Shown piece after piece: positions 8,665 through 17,328 of a DNA stretch of 64,000 nt. The DNA comes from CAVPCZ01 sp963779225 (lineage in GTDB: Bacteria; Bacteroidota; Ignavibacteria; UBA10030; UBA6906). A program made the translations under genes and the position numbers. Position 1 is the first letter of the stretch, and each line of letters opens with the position of its first letter. Below the pieces are notes generated by a model, which was given only the letters and a program-made list of their open reading frames with translations, ran no database searches and was not told where the DNA came from. Location: contig CAVZWW010000003.1 in assembly GCA_963779225.1 (NCBI GenBank), forward strand, positions 868,001-932,000. The letters are read 5' to 3'.

Positions 8665-9480
8665 ATGGCGTACGAAGTACAAGATTTCGAAGCGGATGTC
8701 ATCGAACGGAGCCGGACAGTTCCGGTACTGGTGGATTTCTGGGCGGAGTGGTGTGGTCCATGCCGGACACTGGGACCGGTGCTCGAACGTCTTGCCGGAA
8801 AAGCGGCCGGCCGGTGGGTACTGGCGAAGGTAGATACGGATCGGAACCAGGGAATCGCAGCGCGCTATGGTATTCGTGGCATCCCGAATGTGAAGTTGTT
8901 CATTAACGGCAACGTCGCGGATGAATTCACGGGGGCACTTCCTGAATCCGCGGTGGTCCAATGGCTGGAACGTTCCCTTCCGGAACCGCTCGGGAACGAG
9001 ATTGCACGTGCGGAGGCACTTCTCCAGTCAGGCAAAGTCCTTGAAGCCCGGGCCGCACTGGAAACCGTACTGGCGCAGTCCGCGAATCACGAGCATGCAC
9101 GGGTTGTCCTGGCAGGTACGTATCTCGAGTCGGCTCCCGGAAAGGCGATTGAATTGCTGGAGGGCATCGAGGAGGATTCAAAAGAATTTCCGGTTGCCGA
9201 CGCTATCCGGACGTTCGCAGCGATGACAGGCAAGCTGGAGCAGCCCGACGGACTTCCGGCGCATCCGGTGCGCGGGTTGTATCTCGAGGCGCTGCATGCC
9301 CTCGGCCAGAGGGAGTACGACACGGCACTGGAGAAATTCATTGAGGTTATCCGCGCAGATCGTGACTATGATGACGATGGAGCGCGGAAGGCTGTTGTTG
9401 CGGTCTTCAAGATTCTGGGGGAAGAAAATCCGACTACGCAGAAATACCGCCGGAGCTTTAGCAGCGCACTGTTTGGTTAG
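8665..9480 (+). CDS. Thioredoxin-TPR protein, YbbN/CnoX-like
   Basis: A 271-aa protein with an N-terminal thioredoxin domain (about 1-105) carrying the redox motif WCGPC and the cis-Pro loop GIPNVKLF. A helical TPR-like region (about 115-270) follows. This is the architecture of YbbN/CnoX, a cytoplasmic holdase that protects proteins from oxidative damage and hands them to chaperones. E. coli CnoX lacks the first Cys of the CxxC pair, whereas both are present here, so this version should be an active disulfide reductase. It is a single-gene unit with its own promoter. It could equally be annotated as a tetratricopeptide thioredoxin. Confidence 0.85.
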   Translation: MAYEVQDFEADVIERSRTVPVLVDFWAEWCGPCRTLGPVLERLAGKAAGRWVLAKVDTDRNQGIAARYGIRGIPNVKLFINGNVADEFTGALPESAVVQWLERSLPEPLGNEIARAEALLQSGKVLEARAALETVLAQSANHEHARVVLAGTYLESAPGKAIELLEGIEEDSKEFPVADAIRTFAAMTGKLEQPDGLPAHPVRGLYLEALHALGQREYDTALEKFIEVIRADRDYDDDGARKAVVAVFKILGEENPTTQKYRRSFSSALFG

Positions 9481-9530
9481 ATTATGCGCATGCGGTCGGT
9501 GGTATCGTGGTCGTTCCGGGTGTGATACAT

Positions 9531-9605
9531 GGACGCTTAGCTCAGCTGGTTCAGAGCGTCGCCCTTACAAGGCGAAGGTCGCAGGTTCGAACCCTGCAGC
9601 GTCCA
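9531..9605 (+). tRNA. tRNA-Val (anticodon TAC)
   Basis: The 75-nt sequence folds as a full cloverleaf. The acceptor stem GGACGCT pairs with AGCGTCC; the D-loop contains AGCTCAGCTGGT, and the seven-base anticodon loop is CTTACAA with TAC at 9566-9568. The T-arm GCAGG-TTCGAAC-CCTGC is canonical and the discriminator is A. The 3' CCA is not encoded. Confidence 0.97.
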
Positions 9606-9644
9606 CAGATGTGAACAGTCAGATTCCACAACAACCGGCGTTAT

Positions 9645-9845
9645 ATGAATCCTCCTACATGTCTGCATTGCGGCAAAACAGAGTCGGCCGCACCGCTGCT
9701 CTCCATCCGGTTCTCCGGTGAGGAACACTGGATCTGCCCGCAATGTCTCCCTGTCCTGATCCATCATCCCGAAAAGCTGGCCGGAAAGCTGACGTATTCC
9801 GCCGGACCGGCTCGTGCCTCGCATCCGCCGGGTGATCATCACTGA
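9645..9845 (+). CDS. Small zinc-ribbon-like protein, unknown function
   Basis: A 66-aa reading frame starting 40 bp after the tRNA. It has two Cys pairs, CLHCGK near the N-terminus and CPQC near residue 34, spaced like a treble-clef or zinc-ribbon knuckle, followed by a short Pro/His-rich tail. The ordered CxxC...CxxC pattern is the main argument that it is real. No promoter or strong ribosome binding site is obvious. I do not recognise a named family. Confidence 0.55.
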   Translation: MNPPTCLHCGKTESAAPLLSIRFSGEEHWICPQCLPVLIHHPEKLAGKLTYSAGPARASHPPGDHH

Positions 9846-9942
9846 CAGCAGATCCCGGTGGAAGCGCTCCCCGTGACTTCCGACGGCACCGTCGCATTTT
9901 TCCGTCCATCATCTCGTATTCTACTATTCCCTGGAGAAGGCA

Positions 9943-10407
9943 ATGAAATATTCCATTGCAGTGCTGATGGTTGTTATGCTGGTGGTATGTTCCGCTCTCG
10001 CGGGCAACCCGAAGAAATATGGCAAGGAGATAACCCTGAAGGAGCCGACGCGCGTGTCGGACATTCTGGCGAATCCCGCAAAGTACGACGGAAAAAAAGT
10101 TCTCGTCGAGGGGGCCGTTGTGGATGTCTGCAAGAAACGCGGTTGCTGGATCAAGCTTGCAAGTGACAAGGAGTTCGAAAGCATCCAGTTCAAAGTGGAA
10201 GACGGCGTCATCGTATTTCCCATGGAGGCGAAAGGGAAAACAGCGAGGGCGGAAGGTGTGGTGTCGGTGAAGTCGTATTCCGAAGATGATCTCATCGCAC
10301 AGGGGAAAGAGCACGCGAAGGAACAGGGGACCGCATTCGATCCGTCGACCGTCAAAGGCTCGAGAACCGTGATTCAGATCAAAGGTGAAGGCGCGGTGGT
10401 CAGGTAG
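9943..10407 (+). CDS. Exported DUF4920-type protein
   Basis: A 154-aa protein with an N-terminal signal peptide (hydrophobic residues 5-18, then SALAGNP) and a small beta domain resembling DUF4920. The diagnostic stretch VLVEGAVVDVCKKRGCWIKL carries two Cys six residues apart; in the family these may bind metal or form a disulfide. It is probably periplasmic. The function of the family is not established. The ribosome binding site GGAGAAGG lies just before ATG 9943. The stop codon is immediately followed by the next gene's ATG, so it is co-transcribed with a PepSY-type membrane protein, which suggests a joint envelope or metal-related role. Confidence 0.75.
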   Translation: MKYSIAVLMVVMLVVCSALAGNPKKYGKEITLKEPTRVSDILANPAKYDGKKVLVEGAVVDVCKKRGCWIKLASDKEFESIQFKVEDGVIVFPMEAKGKTARAEGVVSVKSYSEDDLIAQGKEHAKEQGTAFDPSTVKGSRTVIQIKGEGAVVR

Positions 10408-11001
10408 ATGGGTGGAGAAGGATCACCGTCCGTCCGCGTTCCGTTCAAGTGGAGGAAATGGAATACGATTCTCCACCGGGACATCGGATACCTCATCGTA
10501 GGGTTGACGCTGGTGTACGGCATTTCGGGAATTGCCGTGAATCACACCGCCGACTGGAATCCAAGCTATCGCATCAAGAAGCGAACCCTGCAGATTGAAC
10601 CGATCGTGGAGGAGCAGCGTGAGGCGATAGTCCGCGCCGCTCTCGTTCGGTTGGGGCTGACAGGAGATCCTCAGAACACATTCCGGCCTGACCCCGGGAC
10701 CCTGCAGCTCTTTTTCGAGCGGGAGACCTATGCCATTGATCTGCCGACCGGGAAAGTTGTTGTGGAAGCGGTGCAGCCCCGGAGGGTGTTGTTTGAATTC
10801 AACCAGCTTCATCTCAATGCGCCCAAGAGGGCCTGGACGTACATTGCCGACGTCTACGCTGCGGCGTTGATTGTCGTTGCCATCACCGGCCTGTTTGTTC
10901 TCAAAGGGAGGACCGGCATCACGGGGCGGGGGGCCTGGCTGACGGCGATCGGGGTCCTGGTGCCCGTGTTGTATTGGCTTTATCACATCTATCTAACCTG
11001 A
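10408..11001 (+). CDS. PepSY-associated transmembrane protein
   Basis: A 197-aa membrane protein. An N-terminal helix (about 25-45, RDIGYLIVGLTLVYGISGIAVNH) precedes a soluble PepSY-like segment (about 55-130) and two C-terminal helices (about 145-165 and 175-195). The phrase LHLNAPKRAWTYIADVYA followed by a helix is characteristic of PepSY-associated TM proteins, often linked to iron or copper acquisition or to membrane reductases. It starts at the base after the previous gene's stop codon. Substrate and partner are not deducible. Confidence 0.75.
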   Translation: MGGEGSPSVRVPFKWRKWNTILHRDIGYLIVGLTLVYGISGIAVNHTADWNPSYRIKKRTLQIEPIVEEQREAIVRAALVRLGLTGDPQNTFRPDPGTLQLFFERETYAIDLPTGKVVVEAVQPRRVLFEFNQLHLNAPKRAWTYIADVYAAALIVVAITGLFVLKGRTGITGRGAWLTAIGVLVPVLYWLYHIYLT

Positions 11002-11016
11002 GCATATTCCCTCATT

Positions 11017-11035
11017 TGGCCGATATTGGCCACCA
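11017..11035 (+). promoter_or_regulatory. Recurrent TGGCYRATATTGGCCACCA element, copy A
   Basis: TGGCCGATATTGGCCACCA lies in the 300-bp gap between the PepSY gene and the glycosyltransferase. The core TGGCC-GATATT-GGCCA is a near-perfect inverted repeat, and the CCACCA end is shared with copies C and D. Copy D agrees at 16 of 19 positions. It sits 174 bp upstream of a sigma54-like element at 11191. The rest of the gap shows no coding potential. Confidence 0.65.
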
Positions 11036-11190
11036 CGTATCGCCTAAACTCTCCGAATTCCCCTGTAAATAGCATCTCTTCTTGAGCGGTTCCTTTCTTT
11101 TGCACCTGGAAGTTTTCAGCCACTATTGATTGGCAATTCGCCCCTCCAACCGGATGGCAGAAAAGCAGATCCGGACCTGTGTGCCAACGT

Positions 11191-11206
11191 CTGGCACTCG
11201 GATTGA
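11191..11206 (+). promoter_or_regulatory. Sigma54-like -24/-12 element
   Basis: CTGGCACTCGGATTGA: TGGCAC at -24 matches the consensus, and TTG at -12 has the right spacing, but the final C of TTGC is A. It lies 95 bp before the glycosyltransferase ATG and downstream of element copy A. It is a moderate match by itself. Confidence 0.4.
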
Positions 11207-11301
11207 GGCAGCGACATCGGCCAGCAAACGGGTAGCGCGTCATCGCCGACTCAAGCTACGAACCACAGCTTCCCGCCATCACGCGGAAGGAACCGCCGTT
11301 C

Positions 11302-12291
11302 ATGATTGTAAGCATTGGCACGAACATCCTGCCGGGCATCGGGGGTAGCGGAAATCAGTTTGGCCGATCCCTAACGGCGTACTTGCGGTCGCACGATGTG
11401 CATGTGGTGCATGATCTGACGCGTAAAGACATAGATATTATTCTTCTTACCGAGCCGCGGGTCGCTCAAAAGAGCTGCGCATTCACTGATGACGACATTC
11501 GCAGGTATTGTCGTGCAGAGAACCCTTTCGCGACAGTGGTCCATCGGGTCAATGAATGTGACGAACGCAAAAGCACCACCGGTGTGAATGCACGGTTGCG
11601 GCAGGCAAACACCTGTGCCCATCACACCATCTTCATCTCGGCATGGTTGCGTGATCTTCACCTTGCGCAGGGGATGAAACCGGATTCCCACAGCGTGATC
11701 CACGATGGTGCCGATACCTGGACGTTTCACCCGCGGGGATACCTCCCGTGGCGCGGCCAGGGGCCGATGCGTCTGGTGACGCACCACTGGGACACAAACC
11801 CTTACAAGGGTGCCGATATCTATCTCCAGGTGGATCGGATGCTGGCCGATCCGCGCCACAGGAGGACCCTTGATTTCACGTTTATCGGGAACCTGCCGGA
11901 CGGAGTGACCTTCCGGCATGCCACCATGTTGCCGCCAATGCACGGACAGGAGCTGGCTGATACCCTTCGCAGTCACCATGTGTACCTCACGGGAGCGCAA
12001 AATGAACCGGCCGGCATGCATCACATTGAAGGTGCATGCTGCGGGCTCCCGCTTCTATTCCGGAAGAGCGGGGCTCTGCCAGAATACTGTGCGGATTACG
12101 GGCTCGGATTCACCGGGTCGGATTTCGAGCTGGTCGTGACGGCAATGGCGAAATCGTATCAGATCTGGATTGAACGTATCCGGCAGTATCCGTTCACCGC
12201 CGAGCGGATGTGCGCCCGGTATCTCGAGTTGTTTGGAAAACTCATGGCACGGCGTAAGGTGGTCGCATATGGTGCGAGATCGACTCAATGA
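11302..12291 (+). CDS. Glycosyltransferase, GT-B fold (GT4-like)
   Basis: A 329-aa protein. The N-terminus (MIVSIGTNILPGIGGSGNQ) has the Gly-rich loop of GT-B enzymes. The C-terminal half has the nucleotide-sugar site pattern E-x7-E (EPAGMHHIEGACCGLPLLF) found in GT4 retaining glycosyltransferases. No membrane segment is seen. Upstream of the flagellin genes and next to two TPR-glycosyltransferases, it is a candidate for flagellin or surface glycan modification; that role is inferred from location only. Confidence 0.75.
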   Translation: MIVSIGTNILPGIGGSGNQFGRSLTAYLRSHDVHVVHDLTRKDIDIILLTEPRVAQKSCAFTDDDIRRYCRAENPFATVVHRVNECDERKSTTGVNARLRQANTCAHHTIFISAWLRDLHLAQGMKPDSHSVIHDGADTWTFHPRGYLPWRGQGPMRLVTHHWDTNPYKGADIYLQVDRMLADPRHRRTLDFTFIGNLPDGVTFRHATMLPPMHGQELADTLRSHHVYLTGAQNEPAGMHHIEGACCGLPLLFRKSGALPEYCADYGLGFTGSDFELVVTAMAKSYQIWIERIRQYPFTAERMCARYLELFGKLMARRKVVAYGARSTQ

Positions 12292-12516
12292 ACAACCGGC
12301 GACCCTATTAGACGTAGAGTCTTGTCCCGCATCCCTTCGATAGGCTTCTTCGCACGCATCGAATGGAAGGCGTATCCGGTCAGCGTCGGGAGGAATCCAG
12401 CGAACGGGAGCGGAGGAGGGTCATGACAGAGGCCGTGCTACCGACCCCGGCTGCCAGCCCTCAGCGGGTAGTGGGACAACACCATAACGGCCGGAGCACT
12501 CAGCTTCCGACCCTGA

Positions 12517-12532
12517 CTGGCACGAAAGGTGC
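12517..12532 (+). promoter_or_regulatory. Sigma54-type promoter (-24/-12)
   Basis: CTGGCACGAAAGGTGC: TGGCACG is a perfect -24 element, and GC follows GG at the required 10-bp spacing (12519-12520 and 12531-12532). The only deviation is GTGC for TTGC. It lies 48 bp before the TPR-glycosyltransferase gene. The surrounding 289-bp gap (12292-12580) has no recognisable copy of the TGGCYRATATT element. Confidence 0.6.
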
Positions 12533-12580
12533 ACTGTATATAGGAAAACGGACATACGCATCCAGAATTGTTCGATCACC

Positions 12581-14038
12581 ATGAGCCCTACTGTCCAGAC
12601 ACGTGGTGTTGAGGAGCCCGCTCACGGATCCCTGACCCGGCGGAAAGCCGGAGCATTTTTCGCTCTAGGTCTGCGTGCGGCACGAAGGGGTGATATGCGA
12701 GATGCCGCCGACCACTTCCAACGCGCCGTTGAAACCGACCCGGGTTTCACGGATGCCCATTTCCACCTGGCGCGCGCATCGAGGGAGCTTGGTGCACTAC
12801 ATCAGGCGGTTTCTTCCCTGACGTCGGTTGTCAAGCTGCGGCCGGACGATAGTGACGCATGGTATATCCTCGGAAATACGTACGGCGCCATGCAGGATCA
12901 CGGTCGGGCTGAGGAGTGCTATCGTGCCGCCTTTCGTCTTGATCCGGCGGATGTCCGGGCCTACAACAATTGTGGAGTTGCCCTTCAGGCCCTGGGGCGG
13001 ACCGGAGATGCCCGGGATTGTTACCGTGCCGCTCTGGCAATCGATCCCGATCATGCCGATGCCCACTACAACATGGCCCTGGCCTACCTTCTCGACGGCA
13101 TGTTTGAACAGGGGTGGAAGGAATTCGAATGGCGTTTCCTTGCCAGCGAAGGTCCGCATCTCTCATACAGGAGCGACATACCCCGATGGCAGGGGGAAGA
13201 TCTTCATGGGAAGATTCTCTTGCTCAATGCCGGACAGGAGTATGGCGATACCATTCAATTCGCACGATTCATCCCGTTGCTCAAAGCATCGGGTGCCCGT
13301 CTCGTACTGGAATGCCAGCGGGGTCTCGAGCATCTGTTGAACAGTCTGCCCGGACCCGACCTGCTGATACCTCAGGGTGGGGAATTGCCGCGATGTGATT
13401 ACCGCGCGCCACTCATGAGCCTGCCTCATTTCCTTGGCGTGTCACCGGATGCCCTGGCGGATCACGTTCCCTATCTCCAGCCCGATCCATTCCGCCTCGC
13501 GGTGTGGAGCGAACGGTTGGAGAGTGATCCTCATCAGCGGAAGGTCGGTGTTGTCCGGACCCGCACTTCCGGACACCGAAACGACGGAAGAAGGTCCTGC
13601 AGCCAGAAAGATTTCCTTCCGTTGCTCCAGGTTCCCAACGTCGTCTGGTATGATCTGCAACCGGATGGCCGCGCCCTCGACGGTGAAACCGGCGCGGCGG
13701 TGCGTCATATCGGGGTCGGCTTCAAGGACTTCGCCGATACGGCCGCGGTCGTCAAAGGGCTCGATCTTGTCGTCACCGTGGACAGTGCAATAGCGCATCT
13801 GGCGGGGGCGATGGGCAAACCTGTGTGGCTGTTGGTCCCGTTTGCACCCGATTGGCGTTGGATGCTGCACCGCACGGACAGTCCCTGGTATCCGTCTATG
13901 AGGCTCTTCCGTCAGCCCGCGCCGGGTGCCTGGGATGCCGTACTGGATGCCGTGGTGCGCGCACTGCGAAGGCTCGCTCGTCCGTCACATCGCCGGAGAA
14001 GAAGAACGGTGCTCGAAGCGGTAGGAGCGTGCGGGTAG
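12581..14038 (+). CDS. TPR-glycosyltransferase fusion protein, paralog 1
   Basis: A 485-aa cytoplasmic protein. About four TPR units (residues 30-165) follow the W-LG-Y-A-P pattern, for example DSDAWYILGNTYGAMQ. A GT-B-like C-terminal domain (about 190-470) contains LNAGQEYGDTIQFARF and the nucleotide-sugar-site-like VTVDSAIAHLAGAMGKPVW. The layout resembles TPR/GT9- or GT41-like proteins often encoded beside flagellins. By location it is a candidate flagellin O-glycosyltransferase. It is preceded by a sigma54-type promoter. A paralog starts at the base after its stop codon, so the two are one transcription unit. Confidence 0.75.
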   Translation: MSPTVQTRGVEEPAHGSLTRRKAGAFFALGLRAARRGDMRDAADHFQRAVETDPGFTDAHFHLARASRELGALHQAVSSLTSVVKLRPDDSDAWYILGNTYGAMQDHGRAEECYRAAFRLDPADVRAYNNCGVALQALGRTGDARDCYRAALAIDPDHADAHYNMALAYLLDGMFEQGWKEFEWRFLASEGPHLSYRSDIPRWQGEDLHGKILLLNAGQEYGDTIQFARFIPLLKASGARLVLECQRGLEHLLNSLPGPDLLIPQGGELPRCDYRAPLMSLPHFLGVSPDALADHVPYLQPDPFRLAVWSERLESDPHQRKVGVVRTRTSGHRNDGRRSCSQKDFLPLLQVPNVVWYDLQPDGRALDGETGAAVRHIGVGFKDFADTAAVVKGLDLVVTVDSAIAHLAGAMGKPVWLLVPFAPDWRWMLHRTDSPWYPSMRLFRQPAPGAWDAVLDAVVRALRRLARPSHRRRRRTVLEAVGACG

Positions 14039-15433
14039 ATGGGAACTTCCGCCGCGCTCGTCTCATCGTCTGATGATCAGGACCTTGCTCTGCACTATGC
14101 GGATGCCCTGCAGCAAGCCGGGTTGCTGGAACACGCCATCGCAACCTACCGGCGCATTCTAGCCAAAGCCCCCCGAAATCCAGCTGCGTGGAATAACCTG
14201 GGCGTGAGCCTGCAGAGCGACAACAGGATCAACGAGGCAGTCGGCGCGTTTGACCGCGCGGTTGCTCTGGCGCCGGACAGTCCGACGATTCTCAACAATC
14301 TCGCCTTCGCACTCCTTGAACATGGTGATCCGGAGAGAGCAGAGCGCCTGCTGCAAAAAGGCACAGCCCTTGATCCGTTACTACCGGAATTACACAACAA
14401 TCTGGGTAACGTGGCACGCGAACAGGGGGACGTCCATGGCGCGGTGGCATGTTACCGGCGCGCAATCGCCTTGCGTCCGGATTTTCCGGACGCGCACTGG
14501 AATCTTGCCCGGGGGCTCCTTACCCTGGGAATGTTTCTCGAAGGATGGCGCGAGTATGAGTGGCGATGGAAGCGATCCGGGTTTACCGGTCTATGCCGGG
14601 ATTTTCCTTTCCCTGTCTGGGATGGCCGCGATATGGCTGGACGCACGCTCCTGATCCATGCCGAGCAGGGAATGGGGGATACCATCCAATTTGTCCGCTA
14701 CTGCAGCGTCCTTCAGTCGCTCGGTGTGACACTCGTTCTTGAATGCCAGAGGGAACTCGTCCGGCTTTTCCGCTCACTCCCCGGGGTCAGCATGGTGGTT
14801 CCGCAGGGTAAAGCGTTGCCGGAGTGTGATGCCCACCTGCCCATAATGAGTCTTCCGCGGGTGATGCAAGCGACCCTGGATACTCTCCCCGACAATGTGC
14901 CGTATCTCATGCCGCCGGCGAATCTCGTGGAGGAATGGGCAAAGCGCATCGGTACAACGGGCACCGGTGTTCGTGTTGGAATCGTCTGGTCGGGAGCGCG
15001 CAAGCTGAAAGCCCTGCTGAGCCGATCATGTCCCCTCGACCTCTTCATGAGCTTGCAGACTGTTCCCGGCGTAACACTCTTCAGCCTGCAGCCGGGGGAA
15101 GCAGCTGCCGAACTGCAGGCATTTCCCCGCTCGTTGTGTCCGGTGGATCTGACGGGCAACATCGTGGATATGGCAGACACCGCCGCCATTATCTCTCATC
15201 TTGATCTGATCATCAGCATTGACTCCGCTGTGGCTCACCTGGGCGGGGCGATGGGGAAACCGGTGTGGACCCTGATTCCACGGATGGCGGACTGGTGCTG
15301 GATGCTGGAGCGGGAGGATTCGCCCTGGTATCCAACGATGCGGCTCTTCCGTCAGAAATCAGCCGGAGACTGGTCGGGTCTCATGGTGGATGTTCGATCC
15401 GCATTGTCCTCTCTCGTTCTCTTGCCCCGCTAG
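14039..15433 (+). CDS. TPR-glycosyltransferase fusion protein, paralog 2
   Basis: A 464-aa paralog of the preceding protein with the same order: TPR repeats (about 15-165), then a GT-B-like domain (about 185-455) with IHAEQGMGDTIQFVRY and ISIDSAVAHLGGAMGKPVW. The C-terminal stretches MLEREDSPWYPTMRLFRQ and MLHRTDSPWYPSMRLFRQ show recent shared ancestry. It directly abuts paralog 1 and precedes the flagellins, which have their own sigma28 promoter. A flagellin-modifying role is an inference from context. No terminator is evident before the flagellin promoter. Confidence 0.75.
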   Translation: MGTSAALVSSSDDQDLALHYADALQQAGLLEHAIATYRRILAKAPRNPAAWNNLGVSLQSDNRINEAVGAFDRAVALAPDSPTILNNLAFALLEHGDPERAERLLQKGTALDPLLPELHNNLGNVAREQGDVHGAVACYRRAIALRPDFPDAHWNLARGLLTLGMFLEGWREYEWRWKRSGFTGLCRDFPFPVWDGRDMAGRTLLIHAEQGMGDTIQFVRYCSVLQSLGVTLVLECQRELVRLFRSLPGVSMVVPQGKALPECDAHLPIMSLPRVMQATLDTLPDNVPYLMPPANLVEEWAKRIGTTGTGVRVGIVWSGARKLKALLSRSCPLDLFMSLQTVPGVTLFSLQPGEAAAELQAFPRSLCPVDLTGNIVDMADTAAIISHLDLIISIDSAVAHLGGAMGKPVWTLIPRMADWCWMLEREDSPWYPTMRLFRQKSAGDWSGLMVDVRSALSSLVLLPR

Positions 15434-15492
15434 ACTTTTCTTCCTTTTTCACTCCACGTTCCATCCTCTCGCATTTTCCCACCCGTTCTTCC

Positions 15493-15519
15493 TAAACTCT
15501 TCCCGCAATCGGCCGATAA
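15493..15519 (+). promoter_or_regulatory. Sigma28 (FliA) promoter of flagellin copy 1
   Basis: TAAACTCT (15493-15500), an 11-bp spacer and GCCGATAA (15512-15519) match the flagellar sigma28 consensus TAAAGTTT-N11-GCCGATAA with only two differences, both in the -35 part. It lies about 90 bp before the flagellin start, which is preceded by AAAGGGT. Confidence 0.88.
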
Positions 15520-15609
15520 TACTACCAGAAGATGATATGATTCAATCGGTTACACAAGTCGACACAACTCAACTCACCCATAACCACCACACCCAGAAAG
15601 GGTAGAATC

Positions 15610-16443
15610 ATGGCACAGGAAATTTCGTTGACATCCGCAATGAGGGCCAATCTGCTGAGCCTTCAGAGCACCGTGAACATGCTGAACAGGACGCAGGAAC
15701 GTCTGTCCACGGGCAAGAAGGTGAACAGCGCGCTGGACAACCCGACGAACTACTTCGCGGCGAAGGCCCATCAGAACCGGGCCAACGACATCGCCTCCCT
15801 CAAGGACGGCATGGGAGAAGCGATCCAGACGGTGAAGAGCGCCAGCAGCGGGATTGATTCTATCGGCACCTTGATTGAGTCGGCGAAAGGTATTGCGCAG
15901 GCCGCTCTTTCCACGAGCGACGCCACGCAACGTGCGTCATATGCCACACAGTACAACGCGGTGATCGCGCAGATCGACAGCCTGGCCGGTGACTCCGGGT
16001 ATCGCGGGACAAATCTCCTCACCGAGAACACCCTGTCGGTGAAGTTCGGCGAGAATGCTACAAGCTCGCTCGACATCGTCGGGTTCGATGCCACCTCCGG
16101 TAACCTGGGCATCATTGCTACTGCGAGGAGACTGGAATGATGCCGATGCCGCGATGGTGCGACGGCGATCAACGTCTCCCTGACGACAGTTGACTGAATG
16201 CCTCGAGCGACTCTCCGTACGCAGGCCTCGACACTGTCGTCAAGCCTGAGCATCGTGCAGACGCGTGCGGACTGGGCCGATCAGATGATCGCCACGCTTC
16301 GTGCGGGTGCAAGTGCTCTGACCGACGCCGACATGAACGAGGAAGGTGCGAATATGCTCATGTTGCAGACCCGGCAGTCTCTGGGCACGACGGCACTGAG
16401 CCTGTCCGCCCAGAACGCGCAGTCGGTCCTGCGGCTGTTCTAA
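15610..16443 (+). pseudogene. Flagellin copy 1, disrupted in the central region
   Basis: The first 165 or so codons are nearly identical to the intact flagellin at 17425, including the N-terminal flagellin D0/D1 signature (MRANLLSLQSTVNMLNRTQ). From about 16110 the two copies differ by a cluster of indels relative to copy 2: +4, -1, +1, +1 and +1. These create stops at 16138-16140 and near 16195. The sum is +6, so the original frame is restored and the C-terminal D0/D1 part (16198-16443, ending NAQSVLRLF) is again in phase. Translation would give a 176-aa product lacking the C-terminal helix needed for polymerisation. The sigma28 promoter upstream remains good. Local assembly error is an alternative. 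Confidence 0.8.
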
Positions 16444-16458
16444 CAAACATAGTTGATC

Positions 16459-16493
16459 CACCGGAGGGAGAACCGGGAGTTCTCCCTCCGGTG
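16459..16493 (+). terminator. Strong hairpin after flagellin copy 1
   Basis: A perfect 15-bp stem, CACCGGAGGGAGAAC and its complement, encloses a 5-nt loop beginning 15 bp after the flagellin reading frame. There is no clean T-run, so it may act as a terminator or an mRNA-stabilising 3' structure, as is common after flagellins. Confidence 0.7.
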
Positions 16494-16553
16494 AGCTTCT
16501 CAAGATAATAGAAAAGCGAACAGGGGCAGACATTCATCAAAGGGAACCAGGCC

Positions 16554-16931
16554 ATGCATTCGACACAGGCGGAAGTATACGGTCGCGCACAGGTCGCGGC
16601 ATTGACAGACCGGGAAGCGGAGGCGGCCGTGTTAATGAAAGCCGCGGCTATGATGAAGCATGTGCAGACGCACTGGTCGTCATCGGACCGGGACCAGAAT
16701 CTGGAGAAAGCCCTCCGGTACAATCAGCGTTTGTGGACCTACTTTCAGGTCGCGCTCAGTGATGAGAACAATCCCTTACCGCAACAGATGAAAGAAAACG
16801 TCTTACGTTTGAGCGCGTTTGTTGACCGGCGGGTCTTCGAAGTACTTGCATATCCTGCCCCTGAAAAACTGGATATCCTGGTCAACATCAACACGAATAT
16901 CGCTGCAGGTCTTAAGGGGACGGCGCGGTAA
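16554..16931 (+). CDS. flaF: FlaF-type flagellin biosynthesis regulator
   Basis: A 125-aa protein matching FlaF in size and in its diagnostic centre NQRLWTYFQVALSDENNPLP followed by LRLSAFVDRRVFE. In Caulobacter, FlaF is needed for flagellin translation and secretion and acts opposite FlbT. Here it follows flagellin copy 1, and FlbT lies 2.2 kb downstream. Its C-terminal tail (PEKLDILVNINTNIAAGLK) recurs as an isolated remnant at 19569. The next gene, FlgM-like, begins 25 bp after the stop. Confidence 0.8.
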   Translation: MHSTQAEVYGRAQVAALTDREAEAAVLMKAAAMMKHVQTHWSSSDRDQNLEKALRYNQRLWTYFQVALSDENNPLPQQMKENVLRLSAFVDRRVFEVLAYPAPEKLDILVNINTNIAAGLKGTAR

Positions 16932-16956
16932 TTTGCGCACAAAGGAGTAAACGGCC

Positions 16957-17241
16957 ATGACAATCCACGATCCACTGAGCTTCGCGCAACCGGTTGACCC
17001 GTCAAAGGGGAACCGGACCCGGATGGTTGACAGGAGCGGAGTTACGTCCGGCCGTGAGGGGCGGGATCGCATGGTGGTATCGGATCATGCCCTGGCTCTG
17101 TATGAGACGGAGAAGGCAAGGCGAATTGATGAAATCAGGATACGCCTTCAGCAGGGGTACTATCTGGACCGGCATGTAACGGAAGAGATACTGGACGGTC
17201 TAGCACAGGATATTCACCTTACAGAACCGACCCAAGACTGA
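16957..17241 (+). CDS. FlgM-like anti-sigma28 candidate 1
   Basis: A 94-aa hydrophilic protein with an unstructured-looking N-terminus and a helical C-terminus (about 45-90: RMVVSDHALALYETEKARR, then a DEIR..L..GYYLD segment). This layout, with a VSD/VSL motif followed by R..DEIR..I..G.Y.vd, is that of FlgM, which holds sigma28 inactive until the hook is complete. A paralog lies at 19674. Its position between flagellin copies carrying sigma28 promoters fits. Sequence similarity is limited, so the call is tentative. Confidence 0.5.
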   Translation: MTIHDPLSFAQPVDPSKGNRTRMVDRSGVTSGREGRDRMVVSDHALALYETEKARRIDEIRIRLQQGYYLDRHVTEEILDGLAQDIHLTEPTQD

Positions 17242-17328
17242 CAGAAATCATGCACGACGTCGTCCCGCTCCGCTAACACCATACCTTGTAACGCGTTAGA
17301 CTCGCAAGAAAAATCTTCCCCGCCGGGC

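Noticed and set aside
12363..12584. A 73-codon + strand open frame upstream of the first TPR-glycosyltransferase
   Set aside because: It is Arg/Ser-rich with no domain-like pattern, has no ribosome binding site and contains the sigma54 promoter at 12517, so it is leader DNA.
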